Notes: generated by a model not told the origin, from the letters alone. DNA of 64,000 nucleotides from Mariniblastus sp. (GCA_022447555.1 JAKVBF010000013.1:1-64000); one strand, 5' to 3'. Shown: positions 54,837 to 64,000, counted from the first letter of the stretch. A program made the numbers and translations.

Positions 54837-55873
54837 CGAAGGATACCACAATCAATCATCATCCCCACCAATCGCTTAAAACGATTCCCGAGTTACTGTC
54901 ATTCATTGTTCCGGTTTACAATGAAGAACAGGTCTTGCCGGAATTCTATCACGGGCTCGTGGCGTTCCTTAAAACCCACCATTTTGAGAATTACGAAATC
55001 GTCTTTGTGAATGATGGGAGCAACGACCGCAGCTTTGAAATCCTACACGAATGGTCACAGTCAGACGAACATGTTCGGGTCGTCAACCTCACCAGAAATT
55101 TTGGGAAAGAGGTGGCTTTAACGGCCGGTTTGGATCAGACCCACCACTCAGCATGCATCCCGATTGATGCAGACATGCAGCACCCCTTCCACGTGATCCT
55201 TGAATTTGTAACGAAGTGGCGAGAGGGTTATGACGTTGTTTACGCCGTCCAAATGAAACGAAAACAACGCCTTCTCCGACGGACCTTCTCGAGACTCTAC
55301 TACCGTCTCCTGAACCATCTCGGTGGAAATATAAAAGTCCAACCGAATGCAGGTGACTTTAGGCTGTTATCGAGCCGAGCCGTCAACAAGTTAAAAATGC
55401 TCCGTGAACAACACCGAGTGATGAAAAGCCTCTATTCCTTTGTCGGCTTGAGGCAAACGTCGGTCTCCTTCGATGCATTGCCGCGCCGAGCGGGTAATTC
55501 AAAATGGAACCTTTGGCAGTTGTTTAACTTGGCCGTCGAAGGGATCACCGCGCACTCCACCGCACCCCTTCGACTGGCAACCTTATTCGGCCTAGGGAGC
55601 GCTTTTTTCTCAATATTGTTTGGGATCGCTACGGTTATCAAAACAATGCTATTTGGCGAACCCATTGCCGGCTACCCAACGCTGATCACCGTCATTTTAT
55701 TCTTGGGAAGCGTCCAGCTGGTCGCTTTAGGAATCATCGGTGAGTATTTGGGACGCGTGTTTAACGAAACCAAGGGCCGTCCCCTGTATCTCGTCGAAGG
55801 GATTTACCGAGGGGGTCAAGAGACTTCAAACGACGAGTGGCAACTTGGCTTAGAGCGTTCGGAAGCTGCGTGA
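54833..55873 (+). CDS. GT2 family polyprenyl-phosphate glycosyltransferase
   Basis: 346 residues, GtrB/DPM1 type. Transfers a sugar from a nucleotide sugar to undecaprenyl phosphate. N-terminal GT-A domain with SFIVPVYNEEQVLPEF, FVNDGSNDRSFEIL, and the metal motif IPIDADMQHP; later GDFRLLSSRAVNKL and two C-terminal TM helices (ATLFGLGSAFFSILFG, LITVILFLGSVQLVALGI). It starts with TTG 54833 in a TTGA overlap with the upstream stop, indicating translational coupling. Supplies the donor lipid for the upstream membrane protein. Confidence 0.93.
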   Translation: MTKDTTINHHPHQSLKTIPELLSFIVPVYNEEQVLPEFYHGLVAFLKTHHFENYEIVFVNDGSNDRSFEILHEWSQSDEHVRVVNLTRNFGKEVALTAGLDQTHHSACIPIDADMQHPFHVILEFVTKWREGYDVVYAVQMKRKQRLLRRTFSRLYYRLLNHLGGNIKVQPNAGDFRLLSSRAVNKLKMLREQHRVMKSLYSFVGLRQTSVSFDALPRRAGNSKWNLWQLFNLAVEGITAHSTAPLRLATLFGLGSAFFSILFGIATVIKTMLFGEPIAGYPTLITVILFLGSVQLVALGIIGEYLGRVFNETKGRPLYLVEGIYRGGQETSNDEWQLGLERSEAA

Positions 55874-56325
55874 AATCAAAACGTATGATCAAATCGAAAA
55901 TCATCGTTCCACGAATGGTTCGCTATGGGCTGGTGGGTCTTACCAACACGGCCACCGACTTTGGGGTTTTCAGTGTCCTTTATTTCTTGATCCAATTTGA
56001 TGCACTCTGGGCCAATACGTTCGCCTTTGCTATCGCGGTCACGCAGAGCTATGTGTTCAACGGCGCTTGGACCTTTCAGCTGACGAAACAACAGTGGTCA
56101 CTGTTGGCCTATCTACGGTTTGTCCTGATCAACCTTGGCGGTTTGCTGATTTCAACCGTTTGTATTGTTTCACTGAGCGAGCTAATCCCCGCACTCGTAG
56201 CCAAACTGGTGGCCGCCGGCGTTGTTTTGATCTGGGGGTTCTTTCTATCTCGGCAGTTTGTCTTCCAGAGGCCAGCCGATACTCCAACCTTGAGAGCGAT
56301 CTGCAGCAAAACATTCACCGGCTAA
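55870..56325 (+). CDS. GtrA-like membrane protein
   Basis: About 151 residues with four TM helices (YGLVGLTNTATDFGVFSVLYFL; LWANTFAFAIAVTQSYVFN; LRFVLINLGGLLISTVCIV; LVAAGVVLIWGFFLSRQFVF). This is the GtrA/DPMS-associated fold thought to flip or aid flipping of prenyl-phosphate sugars. GTG 55870 overlaps the upstream stop as GTGA; ATG 55885 is the alternative. Last gene of the three-gene operon. Confidence 0.9.
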   Translation: MKSKRMIKSKIIVPRMVRYGLVGLTNTATDFGVFSVLYFLIQFDALWANTFAFAIAVTQSYVFNGAWTFQLTKQQWSLLAYLRFVLINLGGLLISTVCIVSLSELIPALVAKLVAAGVVLIWGFFLSRQFVFQRPADTPTLRAICSKTFTG

Positions 56326-56336
56326 CCCATCTGTCG

Positions 56337-57791
56337 TCATCCCACTCGGCGACGACGACAGGCGAAGGTGAAGAGTACGAAGCCTGCCAACGCGGCACTT
56401 GGCTCAGGAATCGCTAAGAGGAAATTACCGTCCGAACTCAAGTCATAGTCGCTATACAATCGCGTTTTACCATTGTAAGTCACGGTAAAATCATAGGCCC
56501 CGCTAATCAGTCCATCTGGGGCGGTCCATTTGCCTTGGCTGTTCAGCTCCAAGTCAGTAAGCATCGGCATCCACTCTCCTCGCACTAGGTCGAACCATGG
56601 TGAGGCTTCGTCTTTGATGTTCCAGTCTTCATCAAATAGAGGGGCATTACCTCTCCAGTGTCCCGGGTCCCAGATCCCCCACATGATAAATCCGTCAACA
56701 GCCTGACTTTCAAATGAGGCTTCCAGCATATCTCGCAAGACCCTCTCTTGTTCCTCCGGCGTCAATTGATCAGCATCGTCCCGCGAGTCAAACTCAGTGA
56801 TCTCAATGCCCAAACCTGTTTCTGCCAAGATATCCAGCCGACGCACGATATCCGCTTTCGATACGTCGTTTCGTGACATGTGTGCTTGAACACCAATCCG
56901 GTCGATCGGCGCTCCGGCTGCCAATAGATCGTTGATCAAGTCTCGATACTCAATAACAGCGTTATCATTACCAGAGTTCAAAATATTAAATTCATTAATA
57001 GAAAGAACCGAATCAGAGCGAACACGATCCGCTCGAACAAAGTAGTCAGCGAGGGCATCAACTTCATTGTCATAAATTCCGGCTTCAACAAAAGTATCAG
57101 CGTAATAGCTCTCATGTATCGGCTCGTTGAGTACCTTCCAATCCGTAATTACCGGACCTGCGCCAGATTCACTGTATCTACCCATGATTCCAGTTGCGCT
57201 GAGTCGATCGTCGACCAGCCGATCGTGGAATTCCTGCGCGTCAAATGATGACCCAGAACGAAACTCAACTGGAGTCGGCCAGCGATCTCGCTGCCAAACT
57301 ACAGACGCACCGGTAACCGATAAGCCGTTTTCCTGCGCAATCGAAATTGCGCTGTCCGGAACGGCCGGACCATTATTTTCAAAAGCGACCCACTGCAATC
57401 CAACGGTTGGGACAACGTGATTAAAATTTGACAAAACGGCTTGCCGATAATTCACAGCATCCTGCCAATCAGGCGTGTAACGTGACATCCCAAAACCAGT
57501 CAAATTCGGTAGTAGGTTTTGTTTTTGAATTTCGTTAAGCGAATTAAATTCAGTTTCACTGATCGAGAAAAAGCGGTCCCTTACTTGAGTACCAAACTTG
57601 AAAGCATGCTGCTTCATTTGTAGACCCAAAACGGCATCCGGCACCGGGACACCTTGCGCATTGACGACCGTAATAGTTAATTCCGATTTACGGTGAGAGA
57701 GGTCTTGAGCGTTGCTATTTTTGACGCAATGGGCCAATCCGATCCAAAGGCAAAGGGCCAAAAAAGAGTGCAGCTTGGAATTAAAATTCAT
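56337..57791 (-). CDS. Secreted GH10 endo-xylanase with PEP-CTERM tail
   Basis: 484 residues. Glycoside hydrolase family 10 beta-1,4-xylanase. The acid/base Glu is in WKVLNEP (about residue 223) and the nucleophile in IEITEFDS (about residue 333), 110 residues apart as usual. Substrate-groove pieces IGVQAHMSRND and FIMWGIWDPGHWRGN are present. It begins with a signal peptide and a short carbohydrate-binding-like or Ig-like region. The C-terminus is AIPEPSAALAGFVLFTFACRRRR: PEP motif, hydrophobic stretch and basic end, so sorting by an exosortase is expected; none is in the window. Convergent with the GtrA gene (11 bases apart). Confidence 0.92.
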   Translation of the reverse strand: MNFNSKLHSFLALCLWIGLAHCVKNSNAQDLSHRKSELTITVVNAQGVPVPDAVLGLQMKQHAFKFGTQVRDRFFSISETEFNSLNEIQKQNLLPNLTGFGMSRYTPDWQDAVNYRQAVLSNFNHVVPTVGLQWVAFENNGPAVPDSAISIAQENGLSVTGASVVWQRDRWPTPVEFRSGSSFDAQEFHDRLVDDRLSATGIMGRYSESGAGPVITDWKVLNEPIHESYYADTFVEAGIYDNEVDALADYFVRADRVRSDSVLSINEFNILNSGNDNAVIEYRDLINDLLAAGAPIDRIGVQAHMSRNDVSKADIVRRLDILAETGLGIEITEFDSRDDADQLTPEEQERVLRDMLEASFESQAVDGFIMWGIWDPGHWRGNAPLFDEDWNIKDEASPWFDLVRGEWMPMLTDLELNSQGKWTAPDGLISGAYDFTVTYNGKTRLYSDYDLSSDGNFLLAIPEPSAALAGFVLFTFACRRRRVG

Positions 57792-57898
57792 GGCGGGGCA
57801 ACCGAGTGGATGACTTGAGGGAAGAACAGCCGTGAGTGGCCGCTGGCTCTAGCATAACTAAATTTTCATAGAATGCACTCATTTACTGGGCCACTTAG

Positions 57899-58294
57899 AA
57901 GCGGAAAGCCCGCCGGAATCCATCTCGAAGGGGCGATGGCTTCTTTGCTGAACCCACAGTCTTGATCAATACCAACGAACAGATGAAAGTGATTCGCGAG
58001 GAAATCTTTGGATCGGTTTTGGCCGCGATGTCATTTTCCGACACGGGTGATTTGATTGCCCGGTCCAACAATACGACCTATCGACTCGCGACCGGCGTCT
58101 GGACAAGCGATGTCGCGGGGGCACACCAAACTGCCAAGGCGATCAAAGCTGAAACGATTTGGATCAACTGTTACTACGTTTTTGACGCAGCGTTGCCATT
58201 CGGTAGTTTTAAACAATCGGGATGGGGGCGTGAGATGGGGCATGCAGCACTGGATAACCATCTTGAAACCAAAGCCGTCTGCATGTCCGTCTAA
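57899..58294 (+). pseudogene. Aldehyde dehydrogenase C-terminal remnant
   Basis: Only the last 120 or so residues of an NAD(P)-dependent aldehyde dehydrogenase are present: GDGFFAEPTVLI, VIREEIFGSVLAAMSF, TYRLATGVWTSDVAGAH, ETIWINCYYVFDAALPFGSFKQSGWGRE. The catalytic Cys, Glu and NAD-binding residues lie in the missing N-terminal part. The frame closes at a TAG at 57896, with no homology before about 57932. No start with ribosome site is convincing. It resembles betaine-aldehyde-type dehydrogenases. A truncated, probably non-functional remnant of deletion or rearrangement. Confidence 0.8.
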
Positions 58295-58808
58295 ACTTGG
58301 CGAGGACCGAGTTCAGGCAAGTCGAGGCGAAGGCTACCCCAATCATTAATTACCTCAATAATGTGTGTTTAACTTCACATTTAATAGTTAAGGCGGAAAA
58401 AAATATCCGCGATGACCATCTGGATTCAGTTGACCCTGACTTAGCACGACGGCCAGCATTGGTGCCAATCAAAGCCCTTAGCAAATTGCAAACCCTCTTA
58501 CTGTTGCCTAACTTGCTTTAGAATGCCCGTTTTCCCGCCCCAAATGGTGCGCAGATGTTCCAACGACTCAGCTCAATCAGGTTCACCAAATCTGTCGCCG
58601 CCTATTGGCTGAGGGGGGGCGAAGCCAAGTCATATGTAAAACTGATTCCAATACAGGCCACTTGGATTTGATTTGCTTGAAAAGAGCTGAGCAGTACGTT
58701 AGATTCCATCCTGATTAGGGAGTGATCACCCACGGCCTAGTCCCTTTTTCCTATCCCACCCTTTTGATTTTTGAAGCTATTTCCTCCTCCTCAGATGAAA
58801 GGATTTTC
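58295..58808. other. Intergenic region before large protease gene
   Basis: 514 bases with no convincing gene. It probably includes the protease promoter and eroded sequence downstream of the aldehyde dehydrogenase remnant. Small open frames here lack ribosome sites. Confidence 0.5.
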
Positions 58809-61800
58809 ATGTCCCGTAACTTTCTTCGCTCAAACCAACGTCGGAAATCCAATCGCGAACACGCATCCGAATATGAATACCAACCACTAGAGCCAAGGCA
58901 ATTACTCGCTGGTTTCAATGTCGACTTTAGCGTACTCGCGCCATCGGACTATACTCAAACAGAAATTTTGGTTCGGTTCAACGACGACGTCCGTGTCTCA
59001 GATCTTCAGACTTTGCCCCAAGATAGATCTACCACCAACCAATACTCCATTCTCAGCGGCCCCCTCGGCGAAGGCTTTCAGGCAGACGGCCAATTGTTTG
59101 AAATACCCGTTTATGGCCGACAGTCGGTCACGGGATTGGTAGCGTACTACAACTCACTCTCCTTTGTTGACTATGCAGAGCCCAACTACACCATGCAGGC
59201 AGCTGCCGTACCGAATGATCAATTTTATCAGTACCAGTGGGGACCGGGAAATATAGATGCCGAGTCAGCCTGGGATACACGAACGGATAGCTCTTCGCTC
59301 ATCGTAGGTGTGATTGATTCCGGCGTGCAATATGACCATCCCGATCTACAAGGTAATATCTGGACCAACTCGGGTGAGATCGCAGGCAATGGAATTGATG
59401 ACGACAACAACGGATATGTTGATGACTACTACGGCTACGATTTTGATAACGATGACAGCGACCCCATGGATGACAATGGCCACGGTACCCATGTAGCCGG
59501 CACGATTGGTGCTCAAGCTAATAACACGACAGGCGTGGCGGGTGTCAGCTGGGATGCCAGCCTCATGAGTTTGAAAGTGATCGGCAACGGAAGCAACGCT
59601 GACGTCGCCCGCGCTATCGACTACGCGACCGATAATGGCGCCAAAATCACGAACAACAGTTATGGCTACGCGGGTACAAACGTCGGCGGCAGCCAAGTCA
59701 TGTCCGACGCGATCGAGCGGGCGAAGGACTCAGGCGTCCTGTATATCGTGGCAGCTGGTAACTCTCGCTCCGGCACCCCCGCTTCGGACGTTGATGGTAA
59801 CTTCAACTCTTGGCCGGCGGAATACAGTAAAGTTCACGATAATGTGATCACTGTGTCGGCCATTGACGAAGACGGATCGTTTGCAAGCTACTCTCATTGG
59901 GGCGACGAATCAGTACAAATCGCGGCACCTGGAACCCAAATTGCAAGCACTTACACTGAATCTTCATACGTCTACCTGTCCGGAACGTCGATGGCAGCAC
60001 CCCATGTGGCTGGTGCCGCAGCGCTGTTGTGGGCAGAGCGGCCTGACATGAATTATTTGGAGATCAAGGCAGCCATGCTGGAAACAGCCCGGCCGGACCA
60101 TTTAAATCTTGTGACCAACGGTGTCTTGGATTTGGGTGCAGCGATGGAAAGCATCACTAGTTCCACAAACGATCCACCCAATGCGGTTAATGACTCGGCC
60201 ACTGTCGACGAAGACAACTCGGTGGGTGTGGCAGTCTTGTCGAACGACTCCGATCCTGATGATGACGTGCTAACGCTGCAATCTTATGGTCAGGGATCTA
60301 ACGGTTCCGTTACCGAAAGCGGTGGGGTCCTGACCTACACCCCCGCAGCTAACTTCTATGGGTCCGACTCTTTTAACTACACGATCAATGACGGTAATGG
60401 AAACACCGATTCAGCCACTGTCTTTGTGACGGTCAATGGCGTAAACGATAGCCCCGTTGCCAATACCGATTCGGCAAACACGGACGAAGATGTGGCTGTC
60501 ATCGTGGATGTCGTGGCCAACGATACAGACATTGATGGCGATTCACTTTTCATCAGTGCGGTGTCTCAAGCTTCTAACGGATCGGTCGTCGACAATGGAG
60601 ATGGCACAGTCACATACACACCCAACGGGGGATTTTTTGGTAGCGACTCTTTCACCTACACGGTATCTGATGGCTCGCTGAGTGACACCGCAACGGTCAA
60701 TATAACCGTTAACGAAGTGACCGGCGGAAGCAACGATATTGGCTACGCCGGCACTGCCATCGACGTGACTCACGTTTGGAAAACGGTGAATTTACCCATT
60801 ACCTTTAGCAACCCGGTCGTTGTGGCCGGGGGAAGCACCCGTGATGGTGGCCATCAAGGTGTGGTTCGCGTTAGAAATGTGACCAGCGATAGTTTTGAAG
60901 TCCGTTTTCAGGAGTGGGACTATCGAGATGGTAGACACACGACGGAGAACATTGGCTACCTAGTCGTGGAGGCCGGAACACATACCCTGACTGATGGTAC
61001 ACAACTAGTCGCCGGAACAACCACTTTGACAAACGAGGCGTTCAAGACGCTCAGTTTTGAAACGAGTTTCTCGGCGACTCCATTGGTTCTTGCTCATACC
61101 ATGACGAACAATGATCCAGCAGCGGTCGTTGAAAGAGTTCGTAGTATCAAAAACAACACCTTCCGAATGCAACTCAACGAGGAGGAGGCTGCCGACGGTG
61201 TCCATGGTACGGAAACGGTCGGTTATATCGCGATTGATAAAGGAAGCGCAACCAGTGGCGATACTGTATTAAACGCGGTTACCACCAGTAATTCCGTCAC
61301 TCACCAGAACACCACTGTGAATTTTGGCGACATTGGTGGAGCATCCAACCCTGTCATTTTATCGGACATGCAAACTCGTGACGGTCGCGATGCCTCAACA
61401 TTGCGACATCGCTCTCAAACCAGTACCAGCGTGACGGTTTGGGTAGAAGAAGAGAGATCAAGAGACAACGAATTGAACCACACCACCGAGGTTGCAGGCG
61501 TCTTAGCGATGGAAGAGGGTGTCTTGGTCGCCGGCAGTCCGCTTCAAGCTCAGCAGTCTGGAAACAGGGTTGGTAGCCAACCACTGACACAGTCCGACTT
61601 GGACTCTGTTTTCGATGATGCCGTTGGTTATTGGAGTTCGCAAGGACTGGACACGTCTCGTTTGGATTCGGTCCGCTTCGTGGTGTCTGATCTCAAGAAC
61701 AATGTCATCGGTATGCAGTACGGACAGACCGTCGTGCTTGATGTCAACGCGGCCGGTAACGGTTGGTATGTGGATGCCGATGTGACAACCACGGAAGCAT

Positions 61801-62003
61801 TCCGTGGTATGGATCTATACACAACGGTCACCCATGAACTGGGGCACGCTCTCGGTTTAGCCGACACCTACGACGTATCTCATTCTGATGACATCATGTA
61901 TGGATACTTAAACAATGGTGATCGTAAGGCCACACCCGAAACGGCAGACCAAGCAATGGATGACTTTTTTAGCAACGTCGAAGACGAGCTGCTATCGTTC
62001 TAA
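58809..62003 (+). CDS. Giant secreted subtilisin-like protease with metzincin-like C-terminal zinc site
   Basis: 1064 residues. It opens with a basic region and EYQPLEPRQLLAGF, the planctomycete-specific N-terminal export motif. The S8 domain has its triad Asp in VGVIDSGVQYDHPDL (about 168), His in DNGHGTHVAGTIGA (about 225), and Ser in SGTSMAAPHVAGAAALL (about 393). Two tandem cadherin/VCBS-like repeats follow (ANDSATVDEDNSVGVAVLSN, SDSFTYTVSDG), then a beta-rich region (about 640-900). The C-terminal domain has HELGHALGLAD (about 1008) and the Met-turn-like DIMYGYL, a metzincin HExxHxxGxxD signature. A strong AAGGA five bases before ATG 58809 supports the start. It probably degrades external proteins. 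The dual active sites are unusual. Confidence 0.93.
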   Translation: MSRNFLRSNQRRKSNREHASEYEYQPLEPRQLLAGFNVDFSVLAPSDYTQTEILVRFNDDVRVSDLQTLPQDRSTTNQYSILSGPLGEGFQADGQLFEIPVYGRQSVTGLVAYYNSLSFVDYAEPNYTMQAAAVPNDQFYQYQWGPGNIDAESAWDTRTDSSSLIVGVIDSGVQYDHPDLQGNIWTNSGEIAGNGIDDDNNGYVDDYYGYDFDNDDSDPMDDNGHGTHVAGTIGAQANNTTGVAGVSWDASLMSLKVIGNGSNADVARAIDYATDNGAKITNNSYGYAGTNVGGSQVMSDAIERAKDSGVLYIVAAGNSRSGTPASDVDGNFNSWPAEYSKVHDNVITVSAIDEDGSFASYSHWGDESVQIAAPGTQIASTYTESSYVYLSGTSMAAPHVAGAAALLWAERPDMNYLEIKAAMLETARPDHLNLVTNGVLDLGAAMESITSSTNDPPNAVNDSATVDEDNSVGVAVLSNDSDPDDDVLTLQSYGQGSNGSVTESGGVLTYTPAANFYGSDSFNYTINDGNGNTDSATVFVTVNGVNDSPVANTDSANTDEDVAVIVDVVANDTDIDGDSLFISAVSQASNGSVVDNGDGTVTYTPNGGFFGSDSFTYTVSDGSLSDTATVNITVNEVTGGSNDIGYAGTAIDVTHVWKTVNLPITFSNPVVVAGGSTRDGGHQGVVRVRNVTSDSFEVRFQEWDYRDGRHTTENIGYLVVEAGTHTLTDGTQLVAGTTTLTNEAFKTLSFETSFSATPLVLAHTMTNNDPAAVVERVRSIKNNTFRMQLNEEEAADGVHGTETVGYIAIDKGSATSGDTVLNAVTTSNSVTHQNTTVNFGDIGGASNPVILSDMQTRDGRDASTLRHRSQTSTSVTVWVEEERSRDNELNHTTEVAGVLAMEEGVLVAGSPLQAQQSGNRVGSQPLTQSDLDSVFDDAVGYWSSQGLDTSRLDSVRFVVSDLKNNVIGMQYGQTVVLDVNAAGNGWYVDADVTTTEAFRGMDLYTTVTHELGHALGLADTYDVSHSDDIMYGYLNNGDRKATPETADQAMDDFFSNVEDELLSF

Positions 62004-62125
62004 TGGACCGATCTCCAACGTGGCAGCTCGAACGGAGGTGCCATGTTGGCCTCGGACAGCAATGGGCTAGAATCGAAGCCTGGGTATTATTCTCTGCCTA
62101 GGCTTTTTTAGTGGGAAACCTGTAG

Positions 62126-62839
62126 ATGAACTCAGCTCCTTCAGATTTTATTGGCGTCTACGATGATGCTTTGTCAGGTCAATTTTGTCGAGAAATCATT
62201 GACACTTTTGAGTCCTTCCCGCAAATTCAATCCGCCGGCAAAATTGGGTCGGGGATCGACGCCAGTAAGAAAGATAGTTTGGATAGCTGCATTTCGGAAT
62301 ACAAGGAATGGACCCCAATCAATCAGCGACTGCTCGATGTCACGCTACAGAAATTAGTAGAGTACACTCTCGAGTACCATTTTCTCGTCTGCGGATCACT
62401 TGCCCCAACCGTGAGACTCGAAGGTGGGGAAATCATTGACGTCTCCCCGGATAATATTGCAAGAATACCGGCCGATCAGTTAAAGAATATTCTTCTAAGC
62501 TTATACCGGCCTGGCTATTTGAATCTACAAAAATACGCACAAGGCAAGGGAGGTTACCATCACTGGCATTCCGAATGCTATCCTCGAGAACCTAATTGCG
62601 AAACGTTGCATCGCGTGCTCTTATTCATGTTTTTCCTAAACGACGTAGAGGAGGGAGGGCAGACTGACTTTTATTATCAACAGCGTAGCATTCCTCCCAA
62701 AGCTGGTCGGATGGTGATCGCGCCTGCCGGTTTCACACACACGCATAAAGGAAACGTCCCCGAATCAAGCGATAAGTACATCGTCACATCGTGGATTCTT
62801 TTTCAACGATCTGAGCAATTATTTGGAAAATCAAATTGA
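62126..62839 (+). CDS. 2-oxoglutarate/Fe(II)-dependent oxygenase
   Basis: 237 residues, prolyl-4-hydroxylase-like. Metal ligands fit HHWHSE (His-x-Glu/Asp type) and the distal His in GFTHTHKGNVP. The residues after it (KYIVTSWIL) form the 2-oxoglutarate contact strand, and LLFMFFLNDVEEGGQTDF is the typical central strand. Substrate unknown: a protein side chain or small molecule. No signal peptide. Located 122 bases after the protease gene; no functional link is evident. Confidence 0.87.
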   Translation: MNSAPSDFIGVYDDALSGQFCREIIDTFESFPQIQSAGKIGSGIDASKKDSLDSCISEYKEWTPINQRLLDVTLQKLVEYTLEYHFLVCGSLAPTVRLEGGEIIDVSPDNIARIPADQLKNILLSLYRPGYLNLQKYAQGKGGYHHWHSECYPREPNCETLHRVLLFMFFLNDVEEGGQTDFYYQQRSIPPKAGRMVIAPAGFTHTHKGNVPESSDKYIVTSWILFQRSEQLFGKSN

Positions 62840-62879
62840 ATGGCTTTGAAATCACCCGCGACAGGTCCTTCGGGGGTAT

Positions 62880-63665
62880 TCAGTGGTCAACGGTTTTTGG
62901 AGCCCATTCACTCAGCCTTGCCTGATCGCCCGATCTAAGCACCTCTATTCGGACGGGCAACCCATCGGTTTGCGGTATTAAAATGGTCACATAGGAATCA
63001 CCCACCACCCGCAGCTTGTCGCCCATACGAATCAAAGCCGTTCCCTCATCAATGCCAACCCCAACAGAGGTCGTGTGCTGATGCAACACACCCAATAGAC
63101 GATTAACTCGATTGCGTCTCAAAAAATGCTGATCCACCACAGCATAAGGCAGGAAGCCAAAACCCTTTTCGGTTTTCGCTTCGGGATTCCCACCCGTGAT
63201 CATGACCTGAGACATGATTGCAGCGCCCGCCGATGAACCACCGATCACACCACCCCGTTTGAGTAAAGCGTTAAGCTCTGCCTCGACCCGTGTTCCTAGA
63301 TAGGCCTCCGTAATGCGGGATTGAGAACCGCCACCGAACCAGACACCGGTTGCCGATCGCAGCGGAGCCACAAAGGCATCAGTATCTGCCTCAACTCGAG
63401 ACCGTGTGTGCAACGATGACACACTTCCGACGCCGCGAGACTTCCATAATTCTTCAACTCGAATTGGATCATTACGATCAGCTGATTGACTGGCCGTGGG
63501 AATGATCACCACTCTGGATTTCACTCCTCCTGCAAGCTCGATGAACGTATCAGTAACCTCAGCTGGCAAACTCCCGCCACCAGCAATCACTAGAGCCGAC
63601 TGGCCCCATAAATCCGGTGAGGGAATGAGGAGTGCCAAGCCAAAAACGAACATTAGATATTTCAT
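62880..63665 (-). CDS. Cyanophycinase-like S51 peptidase
   Basis: 261 residues with a signal peptide. The S51 family core is visible: ALVIAGGGSLP, VVIIPTASQSA, GVWFGGGSQSRI, and the nucleophile elbow VIGGSSAGAAIMS (Ser in GSSAGA), then VDQHFLRRNRVNRLL and GVGIDEGTAL. Cyanophycinase cuts beta-Asp-Arg polymers; secreted relatives in heterotrophs degrade cyanophycin or dipeptides. Convergent with the oxygenase gene. The product's real substrate is not proven by sequence. Confidence 0.92.
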   Translation of the reverse strand: MKYLMFVFGLALLIPSPDLWGQSALVIAGGGSLPAEVTDTFIELAGGVKSRVVIIPTASQSADRNDPIRVEELWKSRGVGSVSSLHTRSRVEADTDAFVAPLRSATGVWFGGGSQSRITEAYLGTRVEAELNALLKRGGVIGGSSAGAAIMSQVMITGGNPEAKTEKGFGFLPYAVVDQHFLRRNRVNRLLGVLHQHTTSVGVGIDEGTALIRMGDKLRVVGDSYVTILIPQTDGLPVRIEVLRSGDQARLSEWAPKTVDH

Positions 63666-64000
63666 CGATTCTTCTTTACTACCATTGTCCAGCCCAGCTA
63701 TCCCGTTAACTGCCAGCTAAACATTGAATGTAGGCAGCTCGACCTTATCCTGCCGAACACGACGGAGTGAGTCTAGTTTTCTACCAAAACAGCAAAAAAA
63801 AGGGAACCGACAGAGCTAAAACACCGTCTGACACTACCGAAGAGGATAACCCTTTGTGCTCCTGTAAACCAACGCTGTTGTCGGCCAATCCAATCAGACG
63901 TAAAAATAGACCGTTCGGCGCAACATTGGATCGACATTTTCATCTTAACACTCAGTTTGCATCATGCATCACTCCAAACCAAACCATTAAACTGCCATGA
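63666..64000. other. Right-edge region with no supported gene
   Basis: 335 bases upstream of the cyanophycinase-like gene and up to the window edge. An open plus-strand frame from 63767 to the edge has low-complexity, basic composition and no ribosome site. It may be promoter plus the beginning of a gene beyond the window. Confidence 0.4.

Noticed and set aside
63767-64000. 77-codon frame running off the right edge
   Set aside because: Low-complexity basic sequence without start signals.

Overview
The window looks like a chromosome segment of a marine-type planctomycete of the Pirellulales/Rhodopirellula group. Evidence for this is four formylglycine-type sulfatases and other polysaccharide or lipid hydrolases, a very large secreted protease with the planctomycete N-terminal motif PLEPRQLLAG, a xylanase with a PEP-CTERM tail, PQQ-like and TPR proteins with Sec signals, and a B-type SdhCAB complex. 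Base composition is moderate. I see no phage, integrase, insertion sequence or CRISPR array.

Layout. 1-8 kb: edge-truncated Gly/Met-repeat secreted protein, membrane pyrophosphatase (hppA), secreted TPR protein, HD hydrolase, pterin carbinolamine dehydratase. 8-12 kb: sdhC-sdhA-sdhB operon on the minus strand. 12-19 kb: kdsB, pyrG, a DUF1844 gene, an OxyR-like LysR regulator with the two redox cysteines, a thioredoxin-fold lipoprotein without CXXC, and a TIM-barrel isomerase. 19.6-24 kb: tmRNA (ssrA) with a readable tag, TPP riboswitch, thiC, thrC. 24-36 kb: sulfatases surrounding a photolyase locus, which contains a class II photolyase fused to a renalase-like flavoprotein, a multi-TM protein, and TIGR03643 and DUF2256 genes. 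36-46 kb: DUF481 outer-membrane-like protein, PI-PLC-like protein, tandem SASA esterase, amidase, class III aminotransferase, katG, GH16 glucanase. 46-49 kb: LssY_C protein and a retron-type reverse transcriptase preceded by a structured non-coding region. 49-51 kb: a gene read through an in-frame UGA (candidate selenoprotein). 51-56 kb: PQQ/EF-hand protein and a three-gene glycosyltransferase/GtrA operon. 56-64 kb: GH10 xylanase, aldehyde dehydrogenase remnant, S8 protease with a second metzincin-like zinc site, 2OG-Fe(II) oxygenase, cyanophycinase-like peptidase.

Two observations stand out. (1) A retron-like unit at about 47.9-49.0 kb: an RT with NAxxH, YADD and VTG motifs. Upstream of it is an RNA candidate made of a 9-bp a1/a2 pair enclosing three small hairpins and one long hairpin, directly followed by an intrinsic-terminator-like hairpin and then a GTG start with a good Shine-Dalgarno. 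(2) A candidate selenoprotein at 49353-50717, in which both halves of a secreted thioredoxin-like protein lie in one frame around a single UGA in the context GCT-U-GNG. The two loci are divergently oriented and share a 487-base spacer.

Metabolically the window joins central respiration, nucleotide, thiamine and threonine synthesis, KDO activation, peroxide defence (OxyR-like, KatG) and light-driven DNA repair to an exported arsenal for sulfated algal polysaccharides (sulfatases, GH16, GH10, SASA esterase).
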